NCBI RefSeq assembly: GCF_024213665.1
Contig: NZ_JANAVP010000034.1
Location: 17,543-81,542, forward strand
Length of the DNA: 64,000 nt
Direction of reading: 5' to 3'
Source of the DNA: Streptomyces sp. A3M-1-3
GTDB lineage: Bacteria; Actinomycetota; Actinomycetes; Streptomycetales; Streptomycetaceae
Shown: positions 50,554 through 59,422 of the stretch, piece after piece
Position numbering within the stretch: position 1 is the first letter of the stretch
Layout of the letters: every line of letters begins with the position of its first letter
The notes under the pieces: model-generated
What the model was told of the DNA's origin: nothing
Database searches by the model: none
What the model saw: only the letters and a program-made list of their open reading frames with translations
Translations under genes and position numbers: made by a program

Positions 50554-50569
50554 TGAGGTCTACACCAGT
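50554..50569. promoter_or_regulatory. DasR-responsive element (dre)-like site, copy 1
   Basis: TGAGGTCTACACCAGT matches the dre consensus ACTGGTCTAGACCACT in the core GGTCTA and ACCA, with weaker left end. It is 85 nt upstream of the sugar-binding lipoprotein gene. Confidence 0.65.
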
Positions 50570-50616
50570 CCCATATCACTTCTGCAACACCCGCATTCCT
50601 GAATCACTCACGGAGC

Positions 50617-50632
50617 AGTGGACTAGACCTTT
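50617..50632. promoter_or_regulatory. DasR-responsive element (dre)-like site, copy 2
   Basis: AGTGGACTAGACCTTT keeps the central CTAGACC and AGTGG half of the dre consensus. It lies 27 nt upstream of the nagK start. DasR (GntR family) releases such sites on binding glucosamine 6-phosphate or GlcNAc 6-phosphate. Confidence 0.72.
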
Positions 50633-50659
50633 CCCGGGTCAGCGCGCGAGACTGTCTTC

Positions 50660-51592
50660 GTGAGACACGTCATCGCCCTCGATGTGGGCGGCACCGGGAT
50701 GAAGGCCGCCCTGGTCGGCGCGGACGGCACACTGCTGCACGAGGCGCGGCGGGCGACCGGCCGCGAGCGCGGGCCGGGGGCCGTCGTGGAGTCGATCCTC
50801 GGCTTCGCCGAAGAGCTGCGCGCCCTCGGCCGGGAGCGGTACGGCGAGTGCGCCGCGGCCGCCGGGGTCGCCGTGCCGGGCATCGTCGACGCCGCGAACG
50901 GCATCGCGGTGTACGCCGCCAACCTCGGCTGGCGGGACGTGCCCCTGCGGCAGCTGCTCAGCGCCCGGCTCCAGGGCGTACCCGTCGCGCTCGGCCACGA
51001 CGTCCGTACGGGCGGCCTCGCCGAGGGCCGCATCGGCGCGGGCCGGGGCGCAGACCGGTTCCTGTTCGTACCGCTGGGCACCGGGATCGCCGGGGCGATC
51101 GGCATCGCCGGACAGATCGAGGCCGGCGCCCACGGCTACGCCGGGGAGATCGGCCACGTCGTCGTACGGCCCGGCGGCCCCGCGTGCGGCTGCGGGCAGC
51201 GCGGCTGCCTGGAGACGCTGGCCTCGGCGTCCGCCGTGACCCGCGCCTGGGCCGCCGCGAGCGGTGACCCGGAGGCCGACGCGGCGGACTGCGCCAAGGC
51301 CGTCGAGTCCGGGGACACCCGGGCCGTCACGGTCTGGGCGGACGCGGTCGGCGCGCTCGCCGACGGCCTGGTCACCGCGCTCACCCTGCTGGACCCGCGC
51401 ATGCTGATCATCGGTGGCGGCCTGGCCGAGGCCGGGGAAACGTTGTTCACGCCACTGCGGGCCGCCGTGCGGGAACGCGTGACGTTCCAGCGGCTGCCCG
51501 ACATCGTCCCGGCGGCCCTCGGGGACACCGCCGGATGCCTGGGCGCAGGGCTGCTCGCCTGGGATCTACTTTCCACGGAGGTAACCGCCTGA
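50660..51592 (+). CDS. nagK: ROK-family N-acetylglucosamine kinase
   Basis: 310 residues from GTG 50660. ATP loop ALDVGGTGMKAALVG, ROK zinc motif ACGCGQRGCLET, catalytic Asp in GHDVRTGGLAEGR, and the LGTGIAGAI block. Phosphorylates GlcNAc in the cytoplasm. The stop overlaps the nagA start by one base (TGATG), so translation is coupled. The dre-like site implies DasR control. Confidence 0.93.
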   Translation: MRHVIALDVGGTGMKAALVGADGTLLHEARRATGRERGPGAVVESILGFAEELRALGRERYGECAAAAGVAVPGIVDAANGIAVYAANLGWRDVPLRQLLSARLQGVPVALGHDVRTGGLAEGRIGAGRGADRFLFVPLGTGIAGAIGIAGQIEAGAHGYAGEIGHVVVRPGGPACGCGQRGCLETLASASAVTRAWAAASGDPEADAADCAKAVESGDTRAVTVWADAVGALADGLVTALTLLDPRMLIIGGGLAEAGETLFTPLRAAVRERVTFQRLPDIVPAALGDTAGCLGAGLLAWDLLSTEVTA

Positions 51593-52746
51593 TGGCCGGA
51601 CGCGCAGGAATCACCGTTCTCTCCGGCGCCCGGGTGGTACTGCCCACCGGGACCGTCTACGGCGGGCGGGTGATCGTCGAGGGAAGCACCATCGCGGGCA
51701 GCGCCCCCGACGGCGTGCCCTCGCTCGACCTGACCGGCCACTGGGTGGTTCCCGGCTTCGTCGACATGCACAACCACGGCGGCGGCGGCGCCTCCTTCAC
51801 CTCCGGTACGCCGGAGGACGTCCTCAAGGGCGTCCGTACGCACCGCGAGCACGGCACCACCACCCTGGTGGCGTCCACGGTCACCGGCGACCTGGACGTG
51901 CTGGCGAGGCGGGCCGCGCTGCTCGCCGAACTGGTCCAGCAGGGCGACCTGGCGGGCGTGCACTTCGAGGGGCCGTTCATCTCGGCGTGCCGCAAGGGCG
52001 CGCACAGCGAGGACCTGCTGCGCGATCCGGACCCGGCCGAGGTCAGAAAGCTGATGGACGCGGCGCACGGTACGGCGAAGATGTTCACCCTCGCCACCGA
52101 ACTGCCGGGCGGCATCGACTCCGTACGGCTGCTCGCCGAGCACGGGGTGATCGCCGCGGTCGGGCACACCGACGCGACGTACGAGCAGACGGTGGAGGCC
52201 ATCGAGGCGGGCGCGACCGTCGCGACGCACCTGTTCAACGCGATGCCCGCGCTCGGGCACCGCTCGCCCGGCCCGATCGCCGCCCTGCTGGAGGACGAGC
52301 GGGTCACCGTCGAGCTGATCAACGACGGCACGCACCTGCACCCGGCCGCACTGGAACTGGCCTTCCACCACGCCGGTCCGGCCCGCGTCGCCCTGATCAC
52401 GGACGCGATGGACGCGGCCGGCTTCGGCGACGGCACATATCTGCTCGGCCCGCTGGCGGTCGAGGTCAAGGAGGGCGTCGCGCGGCTGGCCGAGGGCGGC
52501 TCGATCGCCGGCTCGACACTGACCCTGGACACGGCGTTCAAGCGCGCGGTGACGATCGACAAGCTGCCGGTGGAGGCGGTCGTCCAGTCCATCTCGGCCA
52601 ATCCGGCGCGGCTGCTCGGCGTGTACGACAAGGTCGGCTCGCTGGAGCCGGGCAAGGACGCCGACCTGGTCGTCCTGGACTCGGACTTCTCGCTCGTCGG
52701 CGTGATGCGCAAGGGCGAATGGGTGATCGATCCCCAACTGGGCTGA
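51592..52746 (+). CDS. nagA: N-acetylglucosamine-6-phosphate deacetylase
   Basis: 384 residues from ATG 51592. Amidohydrolase barrel: VPGFVDMHNHGGGGA gives the HxH metal site, HFEGPFISACRKGAH the Glu ligand, VGHTDATYEQTVEAIEAGA, and catalytic Asp in LITDAMDAAGFGDG. Deacetylates GlcNAc-6-P to glucosamine-6-P, the DasR effector. Also accepts GlcNAc-6-P from the murQ route. A short GC-rich gap precedes the kinase at 52877. Confidence 0.95.
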   Translation: MAGRAGITVLSGARVVLPTGTVYGGRVIVEGSTIAGSAPDGVPSLDLTGHWVVPGFVDMHNHGGGGASFTSGTPEDVLKGVRTHREHGTTTLVASTVTGDLDVLARRAALLAELVQQGDLAGVHFEGPFISACRKGAHSEDLLRDPDPAEVRKLMDAAHGTAKMFTLATELPGGIDSVRLLAEHGVIAAVGHTDATYEQTVEAIEAGATVATHLFNAMPALGHRSPGPIAALLEDERVTVELINDGTHLHPAALELAFHHAGPARVALITDAMDAAGFGDGTYLLGPLAVEVKEGVARLAEGGSIAGSTLTLDTAFKRAVTIDKLPVEAVVQSISANPARLLGVYDKVGSLEPGKDADLVVLDSDFSLVGVMRKGEWVIDPQLG

Positions 52747-52876
52747 TTGGGCAACCGTTCAAGCCAGGGCGGCCGGCCGGCCGGCCCGGAGGTCTGGGCC
52801 AACCGTCTCCTCCTTTGGCATGATCGCCCCCGATGGGCAGGCAAGTTCTCATTAATCAGCCGGGAGGTGTCGGCAG

Positions 52877-53803
52877 GTGATCCTGACGGTCACACTCAAC
52901 ACCGCCCTGGACCTGACCTACCGGGTCCCCCGCCTCACCCCGCACGCCTCGCACCGTGTGACGGAAGTCGTCGAACGCCCCGGCGGCAAGGGCCTGAACG
53001 TGGCCCGGGTGCTTGCAGCGCTCGGCCACGAGGTCACGGTGACCGGCTTCGCGGGCGGCACGACGGGCATCATCCTGCGTGACCTGCTGGCGTCCTGCCG
53101 GGTGACCGATGCGCTGGTCCCGGTCACGGGAACAACCCGCCGGACGATAGCCGTGGTCGACGACGCCTCGGGCGACACGACCCAGCTCAACGAGCCGGGC
53201 CAGCTGATCACTTCGACCGAGTGGGCGGACTTCCTGGCGACGTACGCCACTCTGCTGCCCACCTGCCAAGCGGTCGCCCTGTGCGGCAGCCTGCCGCCGG
53301 GCATCCACGTCGGCGCGTACGCGGACCTGGTCCGCAGGGCCCGCGCCGCCGGCGTCCCCGTACTCCTCGACACCAGCGGCGAACCCCTGCGCCGGGGCAT
53401 CGCGGCCCGCCCGGACCTGATCAAGCCGAACGCCGGCGAACTCGCCGAACTCACCGGCTCCCGCGACCCGTTGCGCGCCACGCAGGACGCCCGCCGCCGG
53501 GGCGCCCACACGGTGGTCGCCTCCCTGGGCCGGGACGGCCTCCTGGCGGCCACCCCCCAGGGCACCTGGCAGGCCACCCTGCCCCACGGCCTCAAGGGCA
53601 ACCCCACAGGAGCGGGCGACTCGGCGGTGGCGGGCCTGCTGTCGGCGCCGGCGGAGGGGCTGGACTGGCCAACCCGCCTGACGAGGGCGGTAGCCCTGTC
53701 GGCGGCGACGGTACTGGCCCCGGTGGCAGGCGAGTTCGACGCCGAGACGTACGAGTCCCTGCTCCCCCGGGTAACGGTGACGGAGCACGTACGGGCGGCG
53801 TAA
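52877..53803 (+). CDS. PfkB-family hexose kinase (1-phosphofructokinase-like)
   Basis: 308 residues from GTG 52877 with GGGAGG upstream. LTVTLNTALDLTYRVPRLTP, GGKGLNVARVLAALG, GSLPPGIHVGAY, and the anion-hole/catalytic block GNPTGAGDSAVAGLL are standard. Substrate may be fructose 1-phosphate, tagatose 6-phosphate or another sugar phosphate; the nagA neighbour suggests amino-sugar metabolism. A strong hairpin follows. Confidence 0.9.
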   Translation: MILTVTLNTALDLTYRVPRLTPHASHRVTEVVERPGGKGLNVARVLAALGHEVTVTGFAGGTTGIILRDLLASCRVTDALVPVTGTTRRTIAVVDDASGDTTQLNEPGQLITSTEWADFLATYATLLPTCQAVALCGSLPPGIHVGAYADLVRRARAAGVPVLLDTSGEPLRRGIAARPDLIKPNAGELAELTGSRDPLRATQDARRRGAHTVVASLGRDGLLAATPQGTWQATLPHGLKGNPTGAGDSAVAGLLSAPAEGLDWPTRLTRAVALSAATVLAPVAGEFDAETYESLLPRVTVTEHVRAA

Positions 53804-53809
53804 ACGCAT

Positions 53810-53841
53810 CCGCCCCGGCTCGCGGAGCGAGACCGGGGCGG
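53810..53841. terminator. bidirectional terminator
   Basis: CCGCCCCGGCTCGC and GCGAGACCGGGGCGG pair with one bulged A and a 2-3 nt loop, between the kinase stop and the convergent CBM35-like gene. Confidence 0.85.
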
Positions 53842-53859
53842 TGGTAGGTCCTGGTGGGA

Positions 53860-54825
53860 TCAGCCGTTCGCGCCGGTGATCCAGAGCTGGTCGAGGGCGG
53901 CGTTGCACTGATTGCCCTGCTCGCAGGAGATCTTGATGGTGTTGGTGCCCTTGTTCAGGTTCACCTGCCCCCAGGTGGTCTTCCAGCCCTTCTCCCAGTC
54001 GCCCTTCGGTGTGTCACCGAAGTTCTCCATGTTGAGCGGGGAGGTGTTCGCCTTCCCATTGGCGGAGAGGGTGGACGTGGCGTCTTCGCCGGGAGTGCCG
54101 TAGCGCAGGTACACGCGGTACGCACCGGCCTCCGTAACATCCACCGTCCACGTCACCGACGCGCCCACCTGGTTGAAGCCGCCCACGTAAGAGCCGCCCG
54201 CCGACTTCGCGCCGGGGACCGTCGATTCCGCCGCCGCGCCGCCCGCCAGGACCAGGCCCGGGCCAGTCGCGTCCGTCTTCGGGAGTTCCGGCGGCTTCTC
54301 CTCCGACTTGCTCGGCTCCGGGTTGGGGCTCTGGGGGGCCGTGTTGCCGCCCGAGTTGCCCGCCTGGGGCTTGTCCTTGGGGTCGTCGTCGCCCGATGCC
54401 AGGGCGATGCCGATGCCGATCACGACCGCCGCGACCACCGCGACCGCGCCGATCAGCAGGCCCTTCGTGTTCGGACCGCCCGAGCCACGGCCGCGGCCAC
54501 CGGAGTTTCCGGGAACCGGCTGGTTCTGGGTGGTGGGCGGCTGAGGAGCGTAGCCCTCGGCCCGCAGCGCCTCGGGGGCCTGGTACTGGGCCTGCGGCGG
54601 GACCTGGGCGCGGGCGCCGCCGTACGTACGGTCGCCGACCGTACGGACGTGGTTGTACGACGTTCTGGGGACGCCGGGCTGTGCCGCGCCGCCCGATGCC
54701 GGACCCGGGTAGCCGTAGCCGCCCGAGCTGGGCGGGGTGGCACCGGCCGCCTGGCCGTCCGCATACAGGTAGCCGAACGGATCGTCGTCCTCGGGCGTGC
54801 CTGCGCCGTTGTTCGCGGGCGTCAT
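53860..54825 (-). CDS. membrane-anchored CBM35-like carbohydrate-binding protein
   Basis: 321 residues from ATG 54825. A disordered, Gly/Pro/Gln-rich cytoplasmic head (1-115), one hydrophobic helix (GLLIGAVAVVAAVVIGIGIALAS), a Pro/Ser linker, then a beta-sandwich of about 125 residues (AGGSYVGGFNQVGASVTWTV, YRVYLRYGTPGEDATSTLSA, TIKISCEQGNQCNAALDQLW) that resembles CBM35/CBM6 with an N-acetyl-sugar or uronic-acid-type pocket. Likely a surface protein that binds cell-wall or secreted glycan. Neighbours suggest amino-sugar context. Confidence 0.82.
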   Translation of the reverse strand: MTPANNGAGTPEDDDPFGYLYADGQAAGATPPSSGGYGYPGPASGGAAQPGVPRTSYNHVRTVGDRTYGGARAQVPPQAQYQAPEALRAEGYAPQPPTTQNQPVPGNSGGRGRGSGGPNTKGLLIGAVAVVAAVVIGIGIALASGDDDPKDKPQAGNSGGNTAPQSPNPEPSKSEEKPPELPKTDATGPGLVLAGGAAAESTVPGAKSAGGSYVGGFNQVGASVTWTVDVTEAGAYRVYLRYGTPGEDATSTLSANGKANTSPLNMENFGDTPKGDWEKGWKTTWGQVNLNKGTNTIKISCEQGNQCNAALDQLWITGANG

Positions 54826-54914
54826 CCCTGGTCACTCCTCAACATGTCGCCGGACGCGGGCGAGCCTACCCCGAATGGATGCCTCCCCGGGTTGGCAGTG
54901 ACCTGGCGCACGTG

Positions 54915-56576
54915 CTAACCGGCCCTCCGGTGGGCCTTGGAGCGGGACCGCTTCTCGATATACATCCGCTGGTCCGCGGATTGCAGTACCTCTTCCGCCG
55001 ACATCCCGCAGCTGGCCCAGCCGATGCCGAAGCTGGCCCCCACCCGGACGGCCCGGCCGTCGACGCGGATCGGCGGGATGATCGCGTTCCGCAGCCGCAC
55101 CGCGAGATCGGCGGCGTCCGCCGCGCCGAGCCCGTCGGCGAGTACCACGAACTCGTCGCCGCCGAGCCGGGCGACCGTGTCGCCGTCTCGGACGCCGGTG
55201 GTCAGGCGGCGCGCGACCTCGATGAGAACCGCGTCACCCGTGTGGTGCCCGAAGCGGTCATTGATCGACTTGAAGCCGTCCAGGTCACAGAAGAGGACCG
55301 CGAGCCCCTTGGTGTCGTCGTCGATGTCGGTCGCCGGGGCGACCGTGTGCACATGGTGGTCGTACAAACCCGGGTCCGGCCCGCCGGAGAAGTCGAGCCC
55401 GCCGGCCCGGAAGCCGTGCTCGTCGGCGTGGATACGCGCCTCGCCACCCGTCTCGTACGCCGCGTCCAGCGCCTCCACCGCCGTCGCCCGCACCGACTGC
55501 GGCCGCCGGCACAGCCGGGCGCCGAGGCGGGCGCGCAGCTCGGCGCTGTTGGGCAGGCCGGTGAGGGAGTCGTGGCTGGCCCGGTGGGCGAGCTGCAGTT
55601 CGTGGCGCTTGCGCTCCTCGATGTCCTCGACGTGGGTGAGGAGGAAGCGCGGCCCGTCGGCGGCGTCGGCGACGACGGAGTTGCGCAGCGAGACCCATAC
55701 GTACGTACCGTCGCGCCGGCCGAGTCTGAGCTCGGCCCGGCCGCCCTCGGCGGAGGTCCGAAGCAGGGTGCCGATGTCCTCGGGGTGGACCAGGTCGGAG
55801 AAGGCGTAGCGGCGCATCACCGAGGCGGGGCGCCCCAGCAGTCGGCAGAGGGCGTCGTTGGTACGCAGCAGCCGGCCGTGCTGGTCGCCGCCCATCTCGG
55901 CGATGGCCATGCCGCTCGGCGCGTACTCGAAGGCCTGCCGGAAGGATTCCTCACTGGCGCGCAGCGCCTGCTGTTCGCGCTCCAGGCGGACCAGCGCGCG
56001 CTGCATGTTTGCTCTCAGGCGCGCGTTGCTGATCGCAATGGCGGCCTGGAACGCGTACATCTGGAGCGCCTCACGCCCCCACGCGCCGGGGCGGCGGCCG
56101 TTGCGCGGCCGGTCGACCGAGATCACGCCGAGAAGCTCGCCGCCGGACGCGTACATCGGGGCGTAGAGCCGGTCCTCGGGGTGCCACTCGTCCTCGAAAC
56201 GGGGGTCGGGGCCCTCGGTGTGCCACTGCGGGACGTCGTCATCCAGCAGGACCCAGCCCTCGGTGTGCGGGATGAAGCGCAGGCCGTCCCATGCCTCGCC
56301 CATGGAGAGCCGACGTTCCCAGGAGGCGCGGGAGCCGACCCGGCCGGTGATCAGCGCTTCGGCGGCGGCGTTGCCCGCGAAGGCGGCGACGACGAGATCC
56401 CCGTCGGGGCGCACGAGATTGACACACGCCAGCTCATAGCCGAGCCCGGCGACGATGCCGTCCGCGACGGTCTGCAGCGTGTCTGCCAGACTCCGGGCCG
56501 TGTTGAGGTCCGCGACTACCTGGTGCAGCTGCCGCAGGGTCGCAAGACGGACGTACGGCTCCGACTCGGTCTCCAT
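54915..56576 (-). CDS. cdgB: diguanylate cyclase CdgB (GAF-PAS-GGDEF)
   Basis: 553 residues from ATG 56576, GGGGAGAG upstream. GAF domain (about 15-195), short coiled coil, PAS/PAC (about 215-340; SEESFRQAFEYAPSGMAI), and GGDEF (about 345-550) with active-site RLGGDEFVVLADG; an inserted Gly/Asp-rich loop (about 385-435) precedes the core. It makes c-di-GMP, which through BldD holds Streptomyces in vegetative growth. The BldD-like palindrome at 56704 is upstream. Named CdgB from domain order and neighbourhood. Confidence 0.92.
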   Translation of the reverse strand: METESEPYVRLATLRQLHQVVADLNTARSLADTLQTVADGIVAGLGYELACVNLVRPDGDLVVAAFAGNAAAEALITGRVGSRASWERRLSMGEAWDGLRFIPHTEGWVLLDDDVPQWHTEGPDPRFEDEWHPEDRLYAPMYASGGELLGVISVDRPRNGRRPGAWGREALQMYAFQAAIAISNARLRANMQRALVRLEREQQALRASEESFRQAFEYAPSGMAIAEMGGDQHGRLLRTNDALCRLLGRPASVMRRYAFSDLVHPEDIGTLLRTSAEGGRAELRLGRRDGTYVWVSLRNSVVADAADGPRFLLTHVEDIEERKRHELQLAHRASHDSLTGLPNSAELRARLGARLCRRPQSVRATAVEALDAAYETGGEARIHADEHGFRAGGLDFSGGPDPGLYDHHVHTVAPATDIDDDTKGLAVLFCDLDGFKSINDRFGHHTGDAVLIEVARRLTTGVRDGDTVARLGGDEFVVLADGLGAADAADLAVRLRNAIIPPIRVDGRAVRVGASFGIGWASCGMSAEEVLQSADQRMYIEKRSRSKAHRRAG

Positions 56577-56880
56577 TGCTCGCTCTCCCCGAGACCTCGA
56601 CAGCAACTCCAGGATTCTGATCGGCGCTCTTGCTGCAGTGTCTCCGCCACTGAATCACAGTGAGCTGTTCCGCCGGTACACAGGGTCAACAAATCTTGCA
56701 CTCTGTGACTCAAGTCACATCAGGTGATGAAGGGTTGGAGGGGTAGGAGGGGTCCCGTGGGAGCGCTCCATAGCTTTCTTGTACGCAAATCTCAACGGCG
56801 GTTTCGGTCGCTGGACCTAGGCCGAGGCTGGGTCCAGGGCCCGATGCGCCCGCGGGGCGCACGAGACTAGCGTTCCAGAC
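56577..56880. other. divergent region between cdgB and flavin reductase
   Basis: About 300 nt. Holds the BldD-like palindrome, a GGAGCGCTCC palindrome (56760-56769) and an inverted repeat CTGGACC-N13-GGTCCAG (56811-56837). No gene was seen. Confidence 0.6.
56704..56719. promoter_or_regulatory. BldD-like operator
   Basis: TGTGACTCAAGTCACA is a perfect 7-bp inverted repeat around CA and includes the TGAC...GTCA core of BldD sites. It lies 128 nt upstream of cdgB, a known BldD target in S. coelicolor. Confidence 0.78.
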
Positions 56881-57447
56881 GTGCTGAAGACGACCCCTGC
56901 CGCCACACCGGTGCCGAGCCCGGAATCCGTCCCCCATCCTGAGGGGGTGAGCAACGACGAGTTCCGCGCCGCCATGTCCCGGCTGGCCGCGGGTGTGGTC
57001 CTGGTGACCGCGCACGATCCCGACGACGGGCCGCGCGGCGAGGACGTCGGTATGACGGCGACCGCCTTCATGTCGGTGTCGCTGGACCCGCCCCTGGTGC
57101 TGGTCAGTGTGCGCAACGGCTCACGGATGGACGACCTGCTGGCGGAACAGCCGCTGTGGGCGGCCTCGCTACTCTCCGAGAACCAGCGGCAGGTGGCCGG
57201 CCGGTTCGCGATGAAGGGGCGGATCAGCGACCGCCTGCTGTTCGCGGACATCCCGTTCGTACGGGGCAAGGAGAGCGGCGCCCCGCTGGTGACCGGCGCG
57301 CTCGCCGCCCTGGAGTGCCGGACCGAGCAGCGGGTGGAGGCCGGGGACCACACCCTGGTCATCGGCCGGGTACTGGCGGCGGACCTGCCCGATGCGGACA
57401 GCGGACCCCTGACGTACTTCCGGGGGCGGTACCGGCACCTGGGCTGA
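56881..57447 (+). CDS. flavin reductase family protein
   Basis: 188 residues from GTG 56881. The FMN-binding split-barrel shows as FRAAMSRLAAGVVLVTAH, then GMTATAFMSVSLDPPLVLV and SLLSENQRQVAGRFA. Uses NAD(P)H to reduce FMN or FAD, often for a partner monooxygenase; none is next to it. The first 25 residues (Pro/Thr/Val-rich) are variable. Its start is divergent from cdgB. Confidence 0.92.
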   Translation: MLKTTPAATPVPSPESVPHPEGVSNDEFRAAMSRLAAGVVLVTAHDPDDGPRGEDVGMTATAFMSVSLDPPLVLVSVRNGSRMDDLLAEQPLWAASLLSENQRQVAGRFAMKGRISDRLLFADIPFVRGKESGAPLVTGALAALECRTEQRVEAGDHTLVIGRVLAADLPDADSGPLTYFRGRYRHLG

Positions 57448-57466
57448 GCGGGGCGCGGGGCCGGGG

Positions 57467-57895
57467 TTACGACCAGCCCTGGCCGGTGCGGCCGCGCTTG
57501 GTCTCGCTGCGCTGCTTCTTGTTGCGCAGCCGGCGCTCGTTGATACCCCGGGGGATCTTCGTCGCGCGGCGCGGCTTCGGCGGCGGCGCGGTCGCCTCCG
57601 CGAGCAGCGAGGCGAGCCGGACGGCGGCCATCTCACGGTTGCGCCACTGGGACCGGTGCTCGGAGGCCCGCACCGACACGACCCCGCCCACAAGCCGGGG
57701 CGCGAGGCGCTCCAGGGCGCGCTCCTTCCAGACCGGCGGCAGCGCTTCGGTGTTGGCCAGGTCGAAGCGGAGCTCCACCTGCGTGTCACTGGTGTTGACG
57801 TGCTGTCCGCCGGGGCCGGACGACCGGGAGAAACGCCACAGGAGCTCTGCCTCCGGAAGGGAGACAGAACCGCGGATGACGTAGGGCCCGGACAT
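57467..57895 (-). CDS. arfB: alternative ribosome-rescue factor ArfB (peptidyl-tRNA hydrolase)
   Basis: 142 residues from ATG 57895; upstream in-frame ATG 57943 is possible. GGQ motif in FSRSSGPGGQHVNTSDTQVE catalyses peptidyl-tRNA hydrolysis. The basic C-terminal tail (RRLRNKKQRSETKRGRTGQG) inserts in the empty mRNA channel of stalled ribosomes. Shorter than RF1/RF2, lacks codon-reading domain. It is convergent to the flavin reductase gene. Confidence 0.95.
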   Translation of the reverse strand: MSGPYVIRGSVSLPEAELLWRFSRSSGPGGQHVNTSDTQVELRFDLANTEALPPVWKERALERLAPRLVGGVVSVRASEHRSQWRNREMAAVRLASLLAEATAPPPKPRRATKIPRGINERRLRNKKQRSETKRGRTGQGWS

Positions 57896-58059
57896 GTGTC
57901 CCATGATCCCGTGTCGCCGCGGCCGCGTCACCCTCTTTTCCACGTACGTGGGGCGCGCGTGGAACCCGGTGGTCCCCTGCCTGCGTTATGACGGGTGACG
58001 GTAGCTTCGCTCCTGACTCGGTGCGAAGCCCGCACCACAACGAGGAAAGGGACATCCCC

Positions 58060-58635
58060 ATGGCTGTAAGCCTGTCCAAGGGCGGCAACGTCTCGCTCAC
58101 CAAGGAGGCACCGGGCCTGACCGCCGTCACGGTCGGCCTCGGCTGGGACGTCCGTACCACCACCGGTACCGACTTCGACCTCGACGCCTCGGCCATCGCG
58201 GTGAACCCGGGCGGCAGGGTCGTCTCCGACGGCCACTTCGTCTTCTTCAACAACAAGTCGACGCCGGACCAGACCATCGTGCACACCGGCGACAACCGCA
58301 GCGGTGAGGGCGCGGGCGACGACGAGGCGATCAACGTCAACCTGGCGGGCCTGCCGGCCGACGTCGACAAGATCGTGTTCCCGGTCTCGATCTACGACGC
58401 CGGCACCCGCAGCCAGAACTTCGGCCAGGTGCGCAACGCGTACATCCGCATCGTGAACCAGGCCGGCGGCGCCGAGATCGCCCGCTACGACCTGAGCGAG
58501 GACGCCGCCACCGAGACCGCCATGGTCTTCGGCGAGCTGTACCGCAACGGCGCGGAATGGAAGTTCCGCGCGGTGGGCCAGGGTTACGCATCGGGTCTGT
58601 CGGGCATCGCCCAGGACTTCGGCGTCAACCTCTGA
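58060..58635 (+). CDS. terD: TerD-family tellurium-resistance/stress protein
   Basis: 191 residues from ATG 58060 with GAGGAAAGGG upstream. AVSLSKGGNVSLTKEAPGLT, GLGWDVRTTTGTDFDLDASA, then FVFFNNKSTPD and GDDEAINVNL: the calcium-binding TerD fold, Asp-rich loops. In Streptomyces, TerD-like proteins are abundant and affect sporulation, growth and calcium response as well as tellurite resistance. A perfect 18-bp terminator follows. Confidence 0.95.
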   Translation: MAVSLSKGGNVSLTKEAPGLTAVTVGLGWDVRTTTGTDFDLDASAIAVNPGGRVVSDGHFVFFNNKSTPDQTIVHTGDNRSGEGAGDDEAINVNLAGLPADVDKIVFPVSIYDAGTRSQNFGQVRNAYIRIVNQAGGAEIARYDLSEDAATETAMVFGELYRNGAEWKFRAVGQGYASGLSGIAQDFGVNL

Positions 58636-58654
58636 CGTACGCGGGCGGGTTGTC

Positions 58655-58693
58655 GCGAAGGTGCCCCGGCTCCGCGAGCCGGGGCACCTTCGC
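58655..58693 (+). terminator. terD terminator
   Basis: A perfect 18-bp stem (58655-58672 with 58676-58693) around a CGC loop, 20 nt after the terD stop; it also protects the convergent Uma2 gene end at 58725. Confidence 0.92.
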
Positions 58694-58724
58694 ACAGAAA
58701 CCCGCCGGCAGACCAGGCGTGGGG

Positions 58725-59315
58725 TCAGAACTCGCCGGTGTCCAGATCGAAGCCGAAGGGCTCGGGCAACGTGATCGTCTTGGAGATCTCCACCCCGACG
58801 TCGCGGGTGTACCGCTCTCCGGAAGGCTCGGTGTAGAGGATCACGTGCCCCTTCTCCCGGTCCACCAGCAGGTAGAACGGGATACCGGCGCGTGCGTAGC
58901 CGCGCAGCTTGGGGCCGCGGTCGTTGTCCGCGGTGGAGTCCGAGGTCACTTCCCCGACGAGCATGACGGGACCCGGGTCGTGGTACTCCAGCTGGTCGCT
59001 GAAGGATCCCTTGGGCGCGATCACCAGGTCGGGAACGACCTTGCCGGTGGGTGAGGCACCGGGCACGAGTAGCCCGACTCCGGTGAAGCGGCCGAGGTCC
59101 CGGCGATGGTCGCGCACTTGTCCCGACAGCTCCGACACGATCTCTTCGTGCTCGCCGTTGGCTGGAGGCACCACGTGGATTTCCCCTTCGATCAGTTCCA
59201 CGCGCCATCCCTCCGGGGCTGCCGCGCTCAACGCCTCGAAGGCTTCCTCGACCGATGAGGCAGTGTTCTCGTCGGCGTCCGTGCGCGGTTCGCGCTCTGG
59301 GGCGGTCAGTGCCAC
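58725..59315 (-). CDS. Uma2-family endonuclease-like protein
   Basis: 196 residues from GTG 59315 with GGAGGA 6 nt upstream. WRVELIEGEIHVVPPANGEH, then VVPDLVIAPKG with acidic residue, VGEVTSDSTADNDRGPKLRGYARAGIPFYLLVDRE: the PD-(D/E)xK-like core of the family. Role unknown. It is the second Uma2 protein in the window (compare 35100), with little sequence beyond the core in common. Confidence 0.9.
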   Translation of the reverse strand: MALTAPEREPRTDADENTASSVEEAFEALSAAAPEGWRVELIEGEIHVVPPANGEHEEIVSELSGQVRDHRRDLGRFTGVGLLVPGASPTGKVVPDLVIAPKGSFSDQLEYHDPGPVMLVGEVTSDSTADNDRGPKLRGYARAGIPFYLLVDREKGHVILYTEPSGERYTRDVGVEISKTITLPEPFGFDLDTGEF

Positions 59316-59422
59316 GGCGGTCCTCCTTCGTGCGGAGCGATGCTTCCAGCGTAGGCGACCGGGCCGCGGACGTACGGGGGACTCCGTCACCCGGACGAGC
59401 GACAGTGTGACGTTTCTGCTGC

